The notes under the pieces are model-generated. The model made no database searches. It was not told the origin of the DNA and worked only from the letters and a program-made list of their open reading frames with translations. From Liolophura sinensis (Eukaryota > Mollusca > Polyplacophora > Chitonida > Chitonidae): a stretch of DNA of 64,000 nt. Of this stretch, positions 1-11,400 are shown in pieces (the first letter of the stretch is position 1; each line of letters begins with the position of its first letter). The stretch covers positions 83,102-147,101 of the forward strand of contig NW_027017992.1 in the NCBI RefSeq assembly GCF_032854445.1. Reading direction: 5' to 3'. Made by a program: the position numbers and the translations under genes.

Positions 1-49
1 GGCAAAAATGCAAAAGTGGAAAAAATGTTCCAGTGCTGCTAATAAGAGG
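1..49 (+). repeat. Partial monomer at the left window edge
   Basis: This is the A-rich end of a monomer cut by the window start. It has the AAAAAATGTTCC form and GCTAATAAGAGG that mark the copy type also starting at 6633, 21454, 24202 and 32437. Confidence 0.9.
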
Positions 50-684
50 CTAATCCGACGTATTTTGTGACGAGAAATCGAATGGTGCAAACCGCGTTGC
101 TCTCCAACCAATACTTTTGGCTGTAGCGACAATTGAATGATCATTTATGTCATAATCACGTGCGTAGCAACGTCTCTTACTGCATGGAAACCAGGGAAAT
201 TTGCAATTTTTTAACAGCTGCCGATGCCTGGCTCAATTCCGCATCTTTTGGCACCTTACTGAAGTGGGTCAGTGTTCAGTTGTACTTTTTACAGCAGACT
301 GTATCAAGTACCTTGTGTTTTTCACGTACAAATTGTGTGGTTTTTCTACACGTAGACAAAGACATTGAGATTGTCTTGCACTTAGAAGTAAGACAATTGC
401 TGGGTGAGTTAAATAGGCTTGGCCCAAAGATTTGTCGTCTTCTGGGCTACCGAAGGGCACATAACTTATAGTCAAAAGTTGAATATAGTAATGACCAGTC
501 GCGATTGTACAGAGTACAGTGTAGGCGATTTCAATTAACAAAACACCCAGGCAAAAATGCAAAAGTGGAAAAACTGTTCCAGTGCTGCTGGTAAGAGGCT
601 AATCCGACGTATTTTGTGACGAGAAATCGAAAGGTGCAATCCGCGTTGCTCTCCGACCAATACTTTTGGCTGTAGCGACAATTG

Positions 685-694
685 AATGATCATT
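685..694. repeat. 10-bp perfect palindrome AATGATCATT, present in nearly every monomer
   Basis: AATGATCATT is its own reverse complement and lies 9-10 bases before the ATCACGTG box. Its flanks vary (TTG or TTC before it; GATG or TATG after it), but the core is kept in almost all copies. Exceptions seen are AATTATCATT near 2331 and AATAATCATT near 25935 and 34171. A binding role is possible but unproven. Confidence 0.8.
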
Positions 695-703
695 GATGTC
701 ATA

Positions 704-711
704 ATCACGTG
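704..711. promoter_or_regulatory. ATCACGTG motif (palindromic CACGTG E-box core), one per monomer
   Basis: Each monomer carries ATCACGTGC at the same place. CACGTG is the core bound by many bHLH-zip proteins, and the eight bases fit the RTCACRTG consensus of budding-yeast centromere element CDEI, the site of Cbf1. In this window almost all of the 117 copies keep the core; the exceptions I found are AACGTG at 50687-50692 and CACGTC at 59468-59473. The match is seen directly. Any protein binding here is inference, and a six-base palindrome is a weak signal by itself. Confidence 0.6.
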
Positions 712-838
712 CCCAGCAACGGCTCTTACTCCATGGAAACCAGGGATATTTGCAATTTTTTAACAGCTGCCGATGCCTGGCCCAATTCCGCATCTTTAGG
801 CACCTTATTCATGTGGGTCTGTGTTCAGTTGAACTTTT

Positions 839-852
839 TACAGCAGACTGTA
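839..852. repeat. Short dyad TACAG-CAGA-CTGTA
   Basis: Five-base arms with a four-base loop, found in nearly every monomer. Isolated variants include CAGGACTG (near 15113 and 41467), GCGGACTG (near 19499) and a changed arm at 43120 (TACAGTAGACTG). Function unknown. Confidence 0.6.
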
Positions 853-893
853 TCAAGTACCTTGTTTTTTTTATGTACAAATGGTCTGGTTTT

Positions 894-905
894 TCTACAC
901 GTAGA
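894..905. repeat. Short dyad TCTAC-AC-GTAGA
   Basis: Five-base arms around AC. In a subset of copies the right arm reads GTAAA (near 11876, 15718, 19557, 42626 and 51431), which breaks the outer pairing. The copy at about 55815 reads ACATAGA. Function unknown. Confidence 0.5.
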
Positions 906-918
906 TAAAGACATTGAG

Positions 919-946
919 ATTGTCTTGGACTTAGAAGTAAGACAAT
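919..946. repeat. Imperfect inverted repeat able to form a 12-bp stem with a 2-nt bulge
   Basis: The outer arms are ATTGTCTT (919-926) and AAGACAAT (939-946). The inner arms are ACTT (929-932) and AAGT (935-938), separated by AG. The two bases at 927-928 are unpaired. These are the most variable bases of the region: GG, GC, AG and AC all occur among copies, while the left arm is almost constant. The right arm has frequent variants such as AAGGCAAT, which keeps a G-T pair, and AAATAAG. The same element in the first copy is at 370-397. It could form a hairpin in RNA or a small cruciform in DNA; no function is shown. Confidence 0.65.
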
Positions 947-963
947 TGCTGGGTGAGTTAAAT

Positions 964-974
964 GGGCTTAGCCC
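964..974. repeat. Short dyad GGGCT-T-AGCCC / GGGC-TTG-GCCC
   Basis: Two alternative forms, GGGCTTAGCCC and GGGCTTGGCCC, alternate among copies, and both keep a GC-rich dyad. Copies reading TTGGCTTAGCCC (for example near 3707, 10290, 14132, 16320 and 43243) lose part of the left arm. Useful as a subtype marker. Confidence 0.5.
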
Positions 975-1054
975 AAAGATTTCAGGTCTTCTGGGCTACC
1001 GAAGGGCACATAACTTATAGTCAAAAGTTGAATATAGTAATGACCAGTCGCGAT

Positions 1055-1067
1055 TGTACAGAGTACA
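1055..1067. repeat. Short dyad TGTAC-AGA-GTACA beside TCGCGA
   Basis: Five-base arms with a three-base spacer, directly after a TCGCGA palindrome. It is very well conserved along the array. The exception is a private TGTCCAGAG variant found only between about 57.6 and 63.7 kb, which breaks the left arm. Function unknown. Confidence 0.6.
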
Positions 1068-4000
1068 GTGTAGCCGATTTCAATAAAGAAAACACGAGGC
1101 AAAAATGCAAAAGTGGAAAAAATGTTCCAGTGCAACTAGTAAGAGGCTAATCCGACGTATTTTGTGACGAGAAATCGAATGGTGCAATCCGCGTTGCTCT
1201 CCGACCAATACTTTTGGCTGTAGCGACAATTGAATGATCATTGATGTCATAATCACGTGCGTAGCAGCGACTCTTACTCCATGGAAACCAGGAAAATTTG
1301 CAATTTTTTAACAACTGCCGATGCCTGGCCCAATTCCGAATCTTTAGGCACCTTATAAATGTGGGTCAGTGTTTAGTTGTACTTTTTACAGCAGACTGTA
1401 TCAAGTACCTTGTGTTTTTCATGTACAAATGGTGTGGTTTTTCTACACGTAGATAAAGACATTGAGATTGTCTTAGACTTAGAAATAAGACAATTGCTGG
1501 GTGAGTTAAATGGGCTTGGCCCAAAGATTTCAGGTCTTCTGGGCTACCGAAGGGCACATAACTTATAGTCAAAAGTTGAATATAGTAATGACCAGTCGCG
1601 ATTGTACAGAGTACAGTGTAGCCGATTTCAATTAACAAAACACCAGGCAAAAATGCAAAAGTGGAAAAACTGTTCCAGTGCTGCTGGTAAGAGGTTAATC
1701 CGACGTATTTTGTGACGAGAAATCGAATGGTGCAAACCGCGTTGCTCTCCGACCAATATTTTTGGCTGTAGCGACAATTGAATGATCATTGATATCATAA
1801 TCACGTGCCCAGCAACGGCTCTTACTCCATGGAAACCAGGGATATTTGCAATTTTTTAACAGCTGCCGATGCCTGGCCCAATTCCGCATCTTTTGGTACC
1901 TTACTGAAGTGGGTCAGTGTTCAGTTGTACTTTTTACAGCAGACTGTATCAAGTACCTTGTGTTTTTCACGTACAAATGGTCTGGTTTTTCTACACGTAG
2001 ATAAAGACATTGAGATTGTCTTGCACTTAGAAGTAAGGCAATTGCTGGGTGAGTTAAATGGGCTTAGCCCAAAGATTTGACGTCTTCTGGGCTACCGAAG
2101 GGCACATAACTTATAGTCAAAAGTTGAATATAGTAATGACCAGTCGCGATTGTACAGAGTACAGTGTAGCCGATTTCAATTAACAAAAAGACCAGGTAAA
2201 AATGCAAAAGTGGAAAAACTGTTCCAGTGCTGCTGGTAAGAGGCTAATCCGACGTATTTTGTGACGAGAAATCGAATGGTGCAAACCGCGTTGCTCTCTG
2301 ACCAATACTTTTGGCTGTAGAGACAATTGAATTATCATTGATGTCATAATCACGTGCCCAGCAACGTCTCTTACTCCATGGAAACCAGGAAAATTTGCAA
2401 TTTTTTAACAACTGCCGATGCCTGGCCCAATTCCGCATCTTTTGGCACCTTATAAATGTGGGTCAGTGTTTAGTTGTACTTTTTACAGCAGACTGTATCA
2501 AGTACCTTGTGTTTTTCATGTACAAATGGTGTGGTTTTTCTACACGTAGATAAAGACATTGAGATTGTCTTGGACTTAGAAATAAGACAATTGCTGGGTG
2601 AGTTAAATGGGCTTGGCCCAAAGATTTCAGGTCTTCTGGGCTACCGAAGGGCACATAACTTATAGTCAAAAGTTGAATATAGTAATGACCAGTCGCGATT
2701 GTACAGAGTACAGTGTAGCCGATTTCAATTAACAAAAAGACCAGGTAAAAATGCAAAAGTGGAAAAACTGTTCCAGTGCTACTAGTAAGAGGCTAATCCG
2801 ACGTAATTTGTGACGAGAAATCGAATGGTGCAATCCGCGTTGCTCTCCGACCAATACTTTTGGCTGTAGCGACAATTGAATGATCATTTATGTCATAATC
2901 ACGTGCGTAGCAACGGCTCTTACTCCATGGAAACCAGGAAAATTTGCAATTTTTTAACAACTGCCGATGCCTGGCCCAATTCCGCATCTTTTGGCACCTT
3001 ATAAATGTGGGTCAGTGTTAAGTTGTACTTTTTACAGCAGACTGTATCAAGTACCTTGTGTTTTTCATGTACAAATGGTGTGGTTTTTCTACACGTAGAT
3101 AAAGACATTGAGATTGTCTTGCACTTAGAAATAAGCCAATTGCTGGGTGAGTTAAATGGGCTTGGCCAAAGATTTCAGGTCTTCTGGGCTACCAAAGGGC
3201 ACATAACTTATAGTCAAAAGTTGAATATAGTAATAACCAGTCGCGATTGTACAGAGTACAGTGTAGCCAATTTCAATTAACAAAAAGATCAGGTAAAAAT
3301 GCAAAAGTGGAAAAACTGTTCCAGTGCTACTAGTAAGAGGCTAATCCGACGTATTTTGTGGCGAGAAATCGAATGGTGCAAACCGCGTTGCCCTCTGACC
3401 AATACTTTTGGCTGTAGAGACAATTCAATGATCATTTATGTCATAATCACGTGCCCAGTAACGGCTCTTACTCCATGGAAACAAGGGATATTTGCAATTT
3501 TTTAACAGTTGCCGATGCCTGGCCCAATTCCGCATTTTTTGGCACCTTATAAATGTGGGTCAGTGTTCAGTTGTACTTTTTACAGCAGACTGTATCAAGT
3601 ACCTTGTGTTTTTCATGTACAAATGGTCTGGTTTTTCTACACGTAGATAAAGACATTGAGATTGTCTTGGACTTAGAAGTAAGACAATTGCTGGGTGAGT
3701 TAAATTGGCTTAGCCCAAAGATTTGACGTCTTCTGGGCTACCGAAGGGCACATAACTTATAGTCAAAAGTTGAATATAGTAATGACCAGTCGCGATTGTA
3801 CAGAGTACAGTGTAGCCGATTTCAATTAACAAAAAGACCAGGTAAAAATGCAAAAGTGGAAAAACTGTTCCAGTGCTGCTGGTAAGAGGCTAATCCGACG
3901 TATTTTGTGACGAGAAATCGAATGGTGCAAACCGCGTTGCTCTCTGACCAATACTTTTGGCTGTAGAGACAATTGAATGATCATTGATGTCATAATCACG

Positions 4001-4815
4001 TGCCCAGCAACGTCTCTTACTCCATGGAAACCAGGAAAATTTGCAATTTTTTAACAACTGCCGATGCCTGGCCCAATTCCGCATCTTTTGGCACCTTATA
4101 AATGTGGGTCAGTGTTTAGTTGTACTTTTTACAGCAGACTGTATCAAGTACCTTGTGTTTTTCATGTACAAATGGTCTGGTTTTTCTACACGTAGATAAA
4201 GACATTGAGATTGTCTTGGACTTAGAAATAAGACAATTGCTGGGTGAGTTAAATGGGCTTGGCCCAAAGATTTCAGGTCTTCTGGGCTACCGAAGGGCAC
4301 ATAACTTATAGTCAAAAGTTGAATATAGTAATGACCAGTCGCGATTGTACAGAGTACAGTGTAGCCGATTTCAATTAACAAAACACCCAGGCAAAAATGC
4401 AAAAGTGGAAAAACTGTTCCAGTGCTGCTGGTAAGAGGCTAATCCGACGTATTTTGTGACGAGAAATCGAATGGTGCAAACCGCGTTGCTCTCCGACCAA
4501 TACTTTTGGCTGTAGTGACAATTGAATGATCATTGATGTCATAATCACGTGCCCAGCAACTGCTCTTACTCCATGGAAACCAGGGATATTTGCAATTTTT
4601 TAACAGCTGCCGATGCCTGGCCCAATTCCGCATCTTTAGGCACCTTATTCATGTGGGTCTGTGGTCAGTTGTACTTTTTACAGCAGACTGTATCAAGTAC
4701 CTTGTTTTTTTTATGTACAAATGGTCTGGTTTTTCTACACGTAGATAAAGACATTGAGATTGTCTTAGACTTAGAAGTAAGACAATTGCTGGGTGAGTTA
4801 AATGGGCTTGGCCCA

Positions 4816-6583
4816 AAGATTTGTCGTCTTCTGGGCTACCGAAGGGCACATAACTTATAGTCAAAAGTTGAATATAGTAATGACCAGTCGCGATTGTACA
4901 GAGTACAGTGTAGCCGATTTCAATTAACAAAAAGACCAGGTAAAAATGCAAAAGTGGAAAAACTGTTCCAGTGGTACTAGTAAGAGGCTAATCCGACGTA
5001 ATTTGTGACGAGAAATCGAATGGTGCAATCCGCGTTGCTCTCCGACCAATACTTTTGGCTGTAGTGACAATTGAATGATCATTTATGTCATAATCACGTG
5101 CGTAGCAACGGCTCTTACTCCATGGAAACCAGGAAAATTTGCAATTTTTTAACAACTGCCGATGCCTGGCCCAATTCCGCATCTTTTGGCACCTTGTAAA
5201 TGTGGGTCAGTGTTTAGTTGTACTTTTTACAGCAGACTGTATCAAGTACCTTGTGTTTTTCATGTACAAATGGTGTGGTTTTTCTACACGTAGATAGACA
5301 TTGAGATTGTCTTGGACTTAGAAATAAGACAATTGCTGGGTGAGTTAAATGGGCTTAGCCCAAAGATTTGACGTCTTCTGGGCTACCGAAGGGCACATAA
5401 CTTATAGTCAAAAGTTGAATGTAGTAATGACCAGTCGCGATTGTACAGAGTACAGTGTAGCCGATTTCAATTAACAAAAAGACCAGGTAAAAATGCAAAA
5501 GTGGAAAAACTGTTCCAGTGCTACTAGTAAGAGGCTAATCCGACGTATTTTGTGGCGAGAAATCGAATGGTGCAAACCGTGTTGCTCTCTGACCAATACT
5601 TTTGGCTGTAGAGACAATTGAATGATCATTTATGTCATAATCACGTGCCCAGTAACGGCTCTTACTCCATGGAAACCAGGGATATTTGCAATTTTTTCAC
5701 AGCTGCCGATGCCTGGCCCAATTCCGCATCTTTTGGCACCTTATAAATGTGGGTCAGTGTTCAGTTGTACTTTATACAGCAGACTGTATCAAGTACCTTG
5801 TGTTTTTTATGTACAAATGGTCTGGTTTTTCTACACGTAGATAAAGACATTGAGATTGTCTTAGACTTAGAAGTAAGACAATTGCTGGGTGAGTTAAATG
5901 GGCTTAGCCCAAAGATTTGACGTCTTCTGGGCTACCGAAGGGCACATAACTTATAGTCAAAAGTTGAATATAGTAATGACCAGTCGCGATTGTACAGAGT
6001 ACAGTGTAGCCGATTTCAATTAACAAAAAGACCAGGTAAAACTGCAAAAGTGGGAAAACTGTTCCAGTGCTACTGGTAAGAGGCTAATCCGACGTATTTT
6101 GTGGCGAGAAATCGAATGGTGCAAACCGCGTTGCTCTCTGACCAATACTTTTGGCTGTAGAGACAATTCAATGATCATTTATGTCATAATCACGTGCCCA
6201 GTAACGGCTCTTACTGCATGGAAACAAGGGATATTTGCAATTTTTTAACAGCTGCCGATGCCTGGCCCAATTCCGCATCTTTAGGCACCTTATAAATGTG
6301 GGTCAGTGTTCAGTTGTACTTTTTACAGCAGACTGTATCAAGTACCTTGTGTTTTTTATGTACAAATGGTCTGGTTTTTCTACACGTAGATAAAGACATT
6401 GAGATTGTCTTAGACTTAGAAGTAAGACAATTGCTGGGTGAGTTAAATGGGCTTAGCCCAAAGATTTGACGTCTTCTGGGCTACCGAAGGGCACATAACT
6501 TATAGTTAAAAGTTGAACATAGTAATGACCAGTCGCGATTGTACAGAGTACAGTGTAGCCGATTTCAATTAACAAAAAGACCA
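4816..6583 (+). repeat. Monomers between the two 12-offset blocks
   Basis: Landmarks at 4988, 5535 and 6084. The first has GACGTAATTTG. A two-base loss near 5295 (GTAGATAGACA) shortens this unit to 547 bp. The copies at 5535 and 6084 (TTTTTTCACAGC near 5693; AAACTGCAAAAG near 6039) are the start of a recurring cassette, seen again at 20354-20905 and 23104-23653; the AAACTGCAAAAG copy recurs also at 31887. Confidence 0.85.
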
Positions 6584-9500
6584 GGTAAAAATGCAAAAGT
6601 GGAAAAAATGTTCCAGTGCTGCTAATAAGAGGCTAATCCGACGTATTTTGTGACGAGAAATCGAATGGTGCAAACCGCGTTGCTCTCCAACCAATACTTT
6701 TGGCTGTAGCGACAATTGAATGATCATTTATGTCATAATCACGTGCGTAGCAACGTCTCTTACTGCATGGAAACCAGGGAAATTTGCAATTTTTTAACAG
6801 CTGCCGATGCCTGGCTCAATTCCGCATCTTTTGGCACCTTACTGAAGTGGGTCAGTGTTCAGTTAAACTTTTTACAGCAGACTGTATCAAGTATCTTGTG
6901 TTTTTCACGTACAAATGGTGTGGTTTTTCTACACGTAGACAAAGACATTGAGATTATCTTGCACTTAGAAGTAAGACAATTGCTGGGTGAGTTAAATAGG
7001 CTTGGCCCAAAGATTTGTCGTCTTCTGGGCTACCGAAGGGCACATAACTTATAGTCAAAAGTTGAATATATTAATGACCAGTCGCGATTGTACAGAGTAC
7101 AGTGTAGCCGATTTCAATTAACAAAACACCCAGGCAAAAATGCAAAAGTGGAAAAACTGTTCCAGTGCTGCTGGTAAGAGGCTAATCCGACGTATTTTGT
7201 GACGAGAAATCGAAAGGTGCAATCCGCGTTGCTCTCCGACCAATACTTTTGGCTGTAGCGACAATTGAATGATCATTGATGTCATAATCACGTGCCCAGC
7301 AACGGCTCTTACTCCATGGAAACCAGGGATATTTGCAATTTTTTAACAGCTGCCGATGCCTGGCCCAATTCCGCATCTTTTGGCACCTTATTCATGTGGG
7401 TCTGTGTTCAGTTGAACTTTTTACAGCAGACTGTATCAAGTACCTTGTTTTTTTTTATGTACAAATGGTCTGGTTTTTCTACACGTAGATAAAGACATTG
7501 AGATTGTCTTGGACTTAGAAGTAAGACAATTGCTGGGTGAGTTAAATGGGCTTAGCCCAAAGATTTCAGGTCTTCTGGGCTACCGAAGGGCACATAACTT
7601 ATAGTCAAAAGTTGAATATAGTAATGACCAGTCGCGATTGTACAGAGTACAGTGTAGCCGATTTCAATTAACAAAACACCAGGCAAAAATGCAAAAGTGG
7701 AAAAACTGTTCCAGTGCAACTAATAAGAGGCTAATCCGACGTATTTTGTGACGAGAAATCGAATGGTGCAATCCGCGTTGCTCTCCGACCAATACTTTTG
7801 GCTGTAGCGACAATTGAATGATCATTGATGTCATAATCACGTGCGTAGCAGCGACTCTTACTCCATGGAAACCAGGAAAATTTGCAATTTTTTAACAACT
7901 GCCGATGCCTGGCCCAATTCCGCATCTTTAGGCACCTTATAAATGTGGGTCAGTGTTTAGTTGTACTTTTTACAGCAGACTGTATCAAGTACCTTGTGTT
8001 TTTCATGTACAAATGGTGTGGTTTTTCTACACGTAGATAAAGACATTGAGATTGTCTTAGACTTAGAAATAAGACAATTGCTGGGTGAGTTAAATGGGCT
8101 TGGCCCAAAGATTTCAGGTCTTCTGGGCTACCGAAGGGCACATAACTTATAGTCAAAAGTTGAATATAGTAATGACCAGTCGCGATTGTACAGAGTACAG
8201 TGTAGCCGATTTCAATTAACAAAACACCAGGCAAAAATGCAAAAGTGGAAAAACTGTTCCAGTGCTGCTGGTAAGAGGCTAATCCGACGTATTTTGTGAC
8301 GAGAAATCGAATGGTGCAAACCGCGTTGCTCTCCGACCAATATTTTTGGCTGTAGCGACAATTGAATGATCATTGATGTCATAATCACGTGCCCAGCAAC
8401 GGCTCTTACTCCATGGAAACCAGGGATATTTGCAATTTTTTAACAGCTGCCGATGCCTGGCCCAATTCCGCATCTTTTGGTACCTTACTGAAGTGGGTCA
8501 GTGTTCAGTTGTACTTTTTACAGCAGACTGTATCAAGTACCTTGTGTTTTTCACGTACAAATGGTGTGGTTTTTCTACACGTAGATAAAGACATTGAGAT
8601 TGTCTTGCACTTAGAAGTAAGGCAATTGCTGGGTGAGTTAAATGGGCTTAGCCCAAAGATTTGACGTCTTCTGGGCTACCGAAGGGCACATAACTTATAG
8701 TCAAAGTTGAATATAGTAATGACCAGTCGCGATTGTACAGAGTACAGTGTAGCCGATTTCAATTAACAAAAAGACCAGGTAAAAATGCAAAAGTGGAAAA
8801 ACTGTTCCAGTGCTGCTGGTAAGAGGCTAATCCGACGTATTTTGTGACGAGAAATCGAATGGTGCAAACCGCGTTGCTCTCTGACCAATACTTTTGGCTG
8901 TAGAGACAATTGAATGATCATTGATGTCATAATCACGTGCCCAGCAACGTCTCTTACTCCATGGAAACCAGGAAAATTTGCAATTTTTTAACAGCTGCCG
9001 ATGCCTGGCCCAATTCCGCATCTTTTGGCACCTTATAAATGTGGGTCAGTGTTTAGTTGTACATTTTACAGCAGACTGTATCAAGTACCTTGTGTTTTTC
9101 ATGTACAAATGGTGTGGTTTTTCTACACGTAGATAAAGACATTGAGATTGTCTTGGACTTAGAAATAAGACAATTGCTGGGTGAGTTAAATGGGCTTGGC
9201 CCAAAGATTTCAGGTCTTCTGGGCTACCGAAGGGCACATAACTTATAGTCAAAAGTTGAATATAGTAATGACCAGTCGCGATTGTACAGAGTACAGTGTA
9301 GCCGATTTCAATTAACAAAAAGACCAGGTAAAAATGCAAAAGTGGAAAAACTGTTCCAGTGCTACTAGTAAGAGGCTAATCCGACGTAATTTGTGACGAG
9401 AAATCGAATGGTGCAATCCGCGTTGCTCTCCGACCAATACTTTTGGCTGTAGCGACAATTGAATGATCATTTATGTCATAATCACGTGCGTAGCAACGGC

Positions 9501-11400
9501 TCTTACTCCATGGAAACCAGGAAAATTTGCAATTTTTTAACAACTGCCGATGCCTGGCCCAATTCCGCATCTTTTGGCACCTTATAAATGTGGGTCAGTG
9601 TTAAGTTGTACTTTTTACAGCAGACTGTATCAAGTACCTTGTGTTTTTCATGTACAAATGGTGTGGTTTTTCTACACGTAGATAAAGACATTGAGATTGT
9701 CTTGCACTTAGAAATAAGCCAATTGCTGGGTGAGTTAAATGGGCTTGGCCCAAAGATTTCAGGTCTTCTGGGCTACCGAAGGGCACATAACTTATAGTCA
9801 AAAGTTGAATATAGTAATAACCAGTCGCGATTGTACAGAGTACAGTGTAGCCAATTTCAATTAACAAAAAGACCAGGTAAAAATGCAAAAGTGGAAAAAC
9901 TGTTCCAGTGCTACTAGTAAGAGGCTAATCCGACGTATTTTGTGGCGAGAAATCGAATGGTGCAAACCGCGTTGCCCTCTGACCAATACTTTTGGCTGTA
10001 GAGACAATTCAATGATCATTTATGTCATAATCACGTGCCCAGTAACGGCTCTTACTCCATGGAAACCAGGGATATTTGCAATTTTTTAACAGTTGCCGAT
10101 GCCTGGCCCAATTCCGCATCTTTTGGCACCTTATAAATGTGGGTCAGTGTTCAGTTGTACTTTTTACAGCAGACTGTATCAAGTACCTTGTGTTTTTCAT
10201 GTACAAATGGTCTGGTTTTTCTACACGTAGATAAAGACATTGAGATTGTCTTGCACTTAGAAGTAAGACAATTGCTGGGTGAGTTAAATTGGCTTAGCCC
10301 AAAGATTTGACGTCTTCTGGGCTACCGAAGGGCACATAACTATAGTCAAAAGTTGAATATAGTAATGACCAGTCGCGATTGTACAGAGTACAGTTGTAGC
10401 CGATTTCAATTAACAAAAAGACCAGGTAAAAATGCAAAAGTGGAAAAACTGTTCCAGTGCTGCTGATAAGAGGCTAATCCGACGTATTTTGTGACGAGAA
10501 ATCGAATGGTGCAAACCGCGTTGCTCTCCGACCAATACTTTTGGCTGTAGAGACAATTGAATGATCATTGATGTCATAATCACGTGCCCAGCAACGTCTC
10601 TTACTACCATGGAAACCAGGAAAATTTGCAATTTTTTAACAACTGCCGATGCCTGGCCCAATTCCGCATCTTTTGGCACCTTATAAATGTGGGTCAGTGT
10701 TTAGTTGTACTTTTTACAGCAGACTGTATCAAGTACCTTGTGTTTTTCATGTACAAATGGTGTGGTTTTTCTACACGTAGATAAAGACATTGAGATTGTC
10801 CTTGGACTTAGAAATAAGACAATTGCTGGGTGAGTTAAATGGGCTTGGCCAAAGATTTCAGGTCTTCTGGGCTACCGAAGGGCACATAACTTATAGTCAA
10901 AAGTTGAATATAGTAATGACCAGTCGCGATTGTACAGAGTACAGTGTAGCCGATTTCAATTAACAAAACACCCAGGCAAAAATGCAAAAGTGGAAAAACT
11001 GTTCCAGTGCTGCTGGTAAGAGGCTAATCCGACGTATTTTGTGACGAGAAATCGAATGGTGCAAACCGCGTTGCTCTCCGACCAATACTTTTGGCTGTAG
11101 TGACAATTGAATGATCATTGATGTCATAATCACGTGCCCAGCAACTGCTCTTACTCCATGGAAACCAGGGATATTTGCAATTTTTTAACAGCTGCCGATG
11201 CCTGGCCCAATTCCGCATCTTTAGGCACCTTATTCATGTGGGTCTGTGGTCAGTTGTACTTTTTACAGCAGACTGTATCAAGTACCTTGTTTTTTTTATG
11301 TACAAATGGTCTGGTTTTTTCTACACGTAGATAAAGACATTGAGATTGTCTTAGACTTAGAAGTAAGACAATTGCTGGGTGAGTTAAATGGGCTTGGCCC
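6584..11400 (+). repeat. Higher-order block, second copy (partner of 1-4815)
   Basis: Landmarks at 6633, 7182, 7731, 8279, 8827, 9376, 9925, 10474 and 11024, in the same subtype order as 1-4815. Differences are scattered single bases, for example TTAAACTTT for TTGTACTTT near 6865, a one-base loss near 8703, and small insertions near 10395, 10606 and 10800. High identity over 4.8 kb suggests one duplication event rather than chance subtype order. Confidence 0.85.

Larger units (their letters stand above)
599..1146 (+). repeat. Representative satellite monomer (second copy), with internal map
   Basis: This 548-bp copy is used to place the conserved elements; add multiples of about 549 to find them elsewhere. 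In order: CTAATCCGACG landmark (599), 10-bp palindrome (685-694), ATCACGTG box (704-711), CCATGG (731-736), pyrimidine tract ending in AACAG (755-766), the type-specific mid block (about 795-825; here the TTCATGTGGGTCTGTG type), dyad TACAG/CTGTA (839-852), dyad TCTAC/GTAGA (894-905), imperfect hairpin (919-946), GGGCT/AGCCC dyad (964-974), TCGCGA (1048-1053), TGTAC/GTACA dyad (1055-1067), then an A-rich stretch with three A-tracts leading to the next landmark. I see no internal sub-repeat that would make 549 bp a multimer of a shorter unit. Confidence 0.9.
1..4815 (+). repeat. Higher-order block, first copy (offset 12 monomers from 6584-11400)
   Basis: Monomer landmarks at 50, 599, 1147, 1695, 2244, 2793, 3341, 3890 and 4439. 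Each matches, in order and with the same private variants, the copies at 6633, 7182, 7731, 8279, 8827, 9376, 9925, 10474 and 11024 (offset 6583-6585). Shared markers are the CCAACCAAT copy, GTGCAACTA before the third landmark, GACGTAATTTG in the sixth copy and TTATTCATG in the ninth. The match stops near 4820, where this copy reads ATTTGTCGTC and its partner ATTTGACGTC, followed by different subtypes. Edges are judged by eye. Confidence 0.85.

Noticed and set aside
553-573. Phased A-tracts that could cause DNA bending
   Set aside because: Three A-tracts occur, but their centres are about 7.5-8.5 bases apart, not close to the helical repeat, so strong curvature is not supported.
618-640. tRNA-like internal B box in GAAATCGAATGG
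   Set aside because: Only a partial match to the B-box consensus, no A box at a suitable distance, and no cloverleaf.
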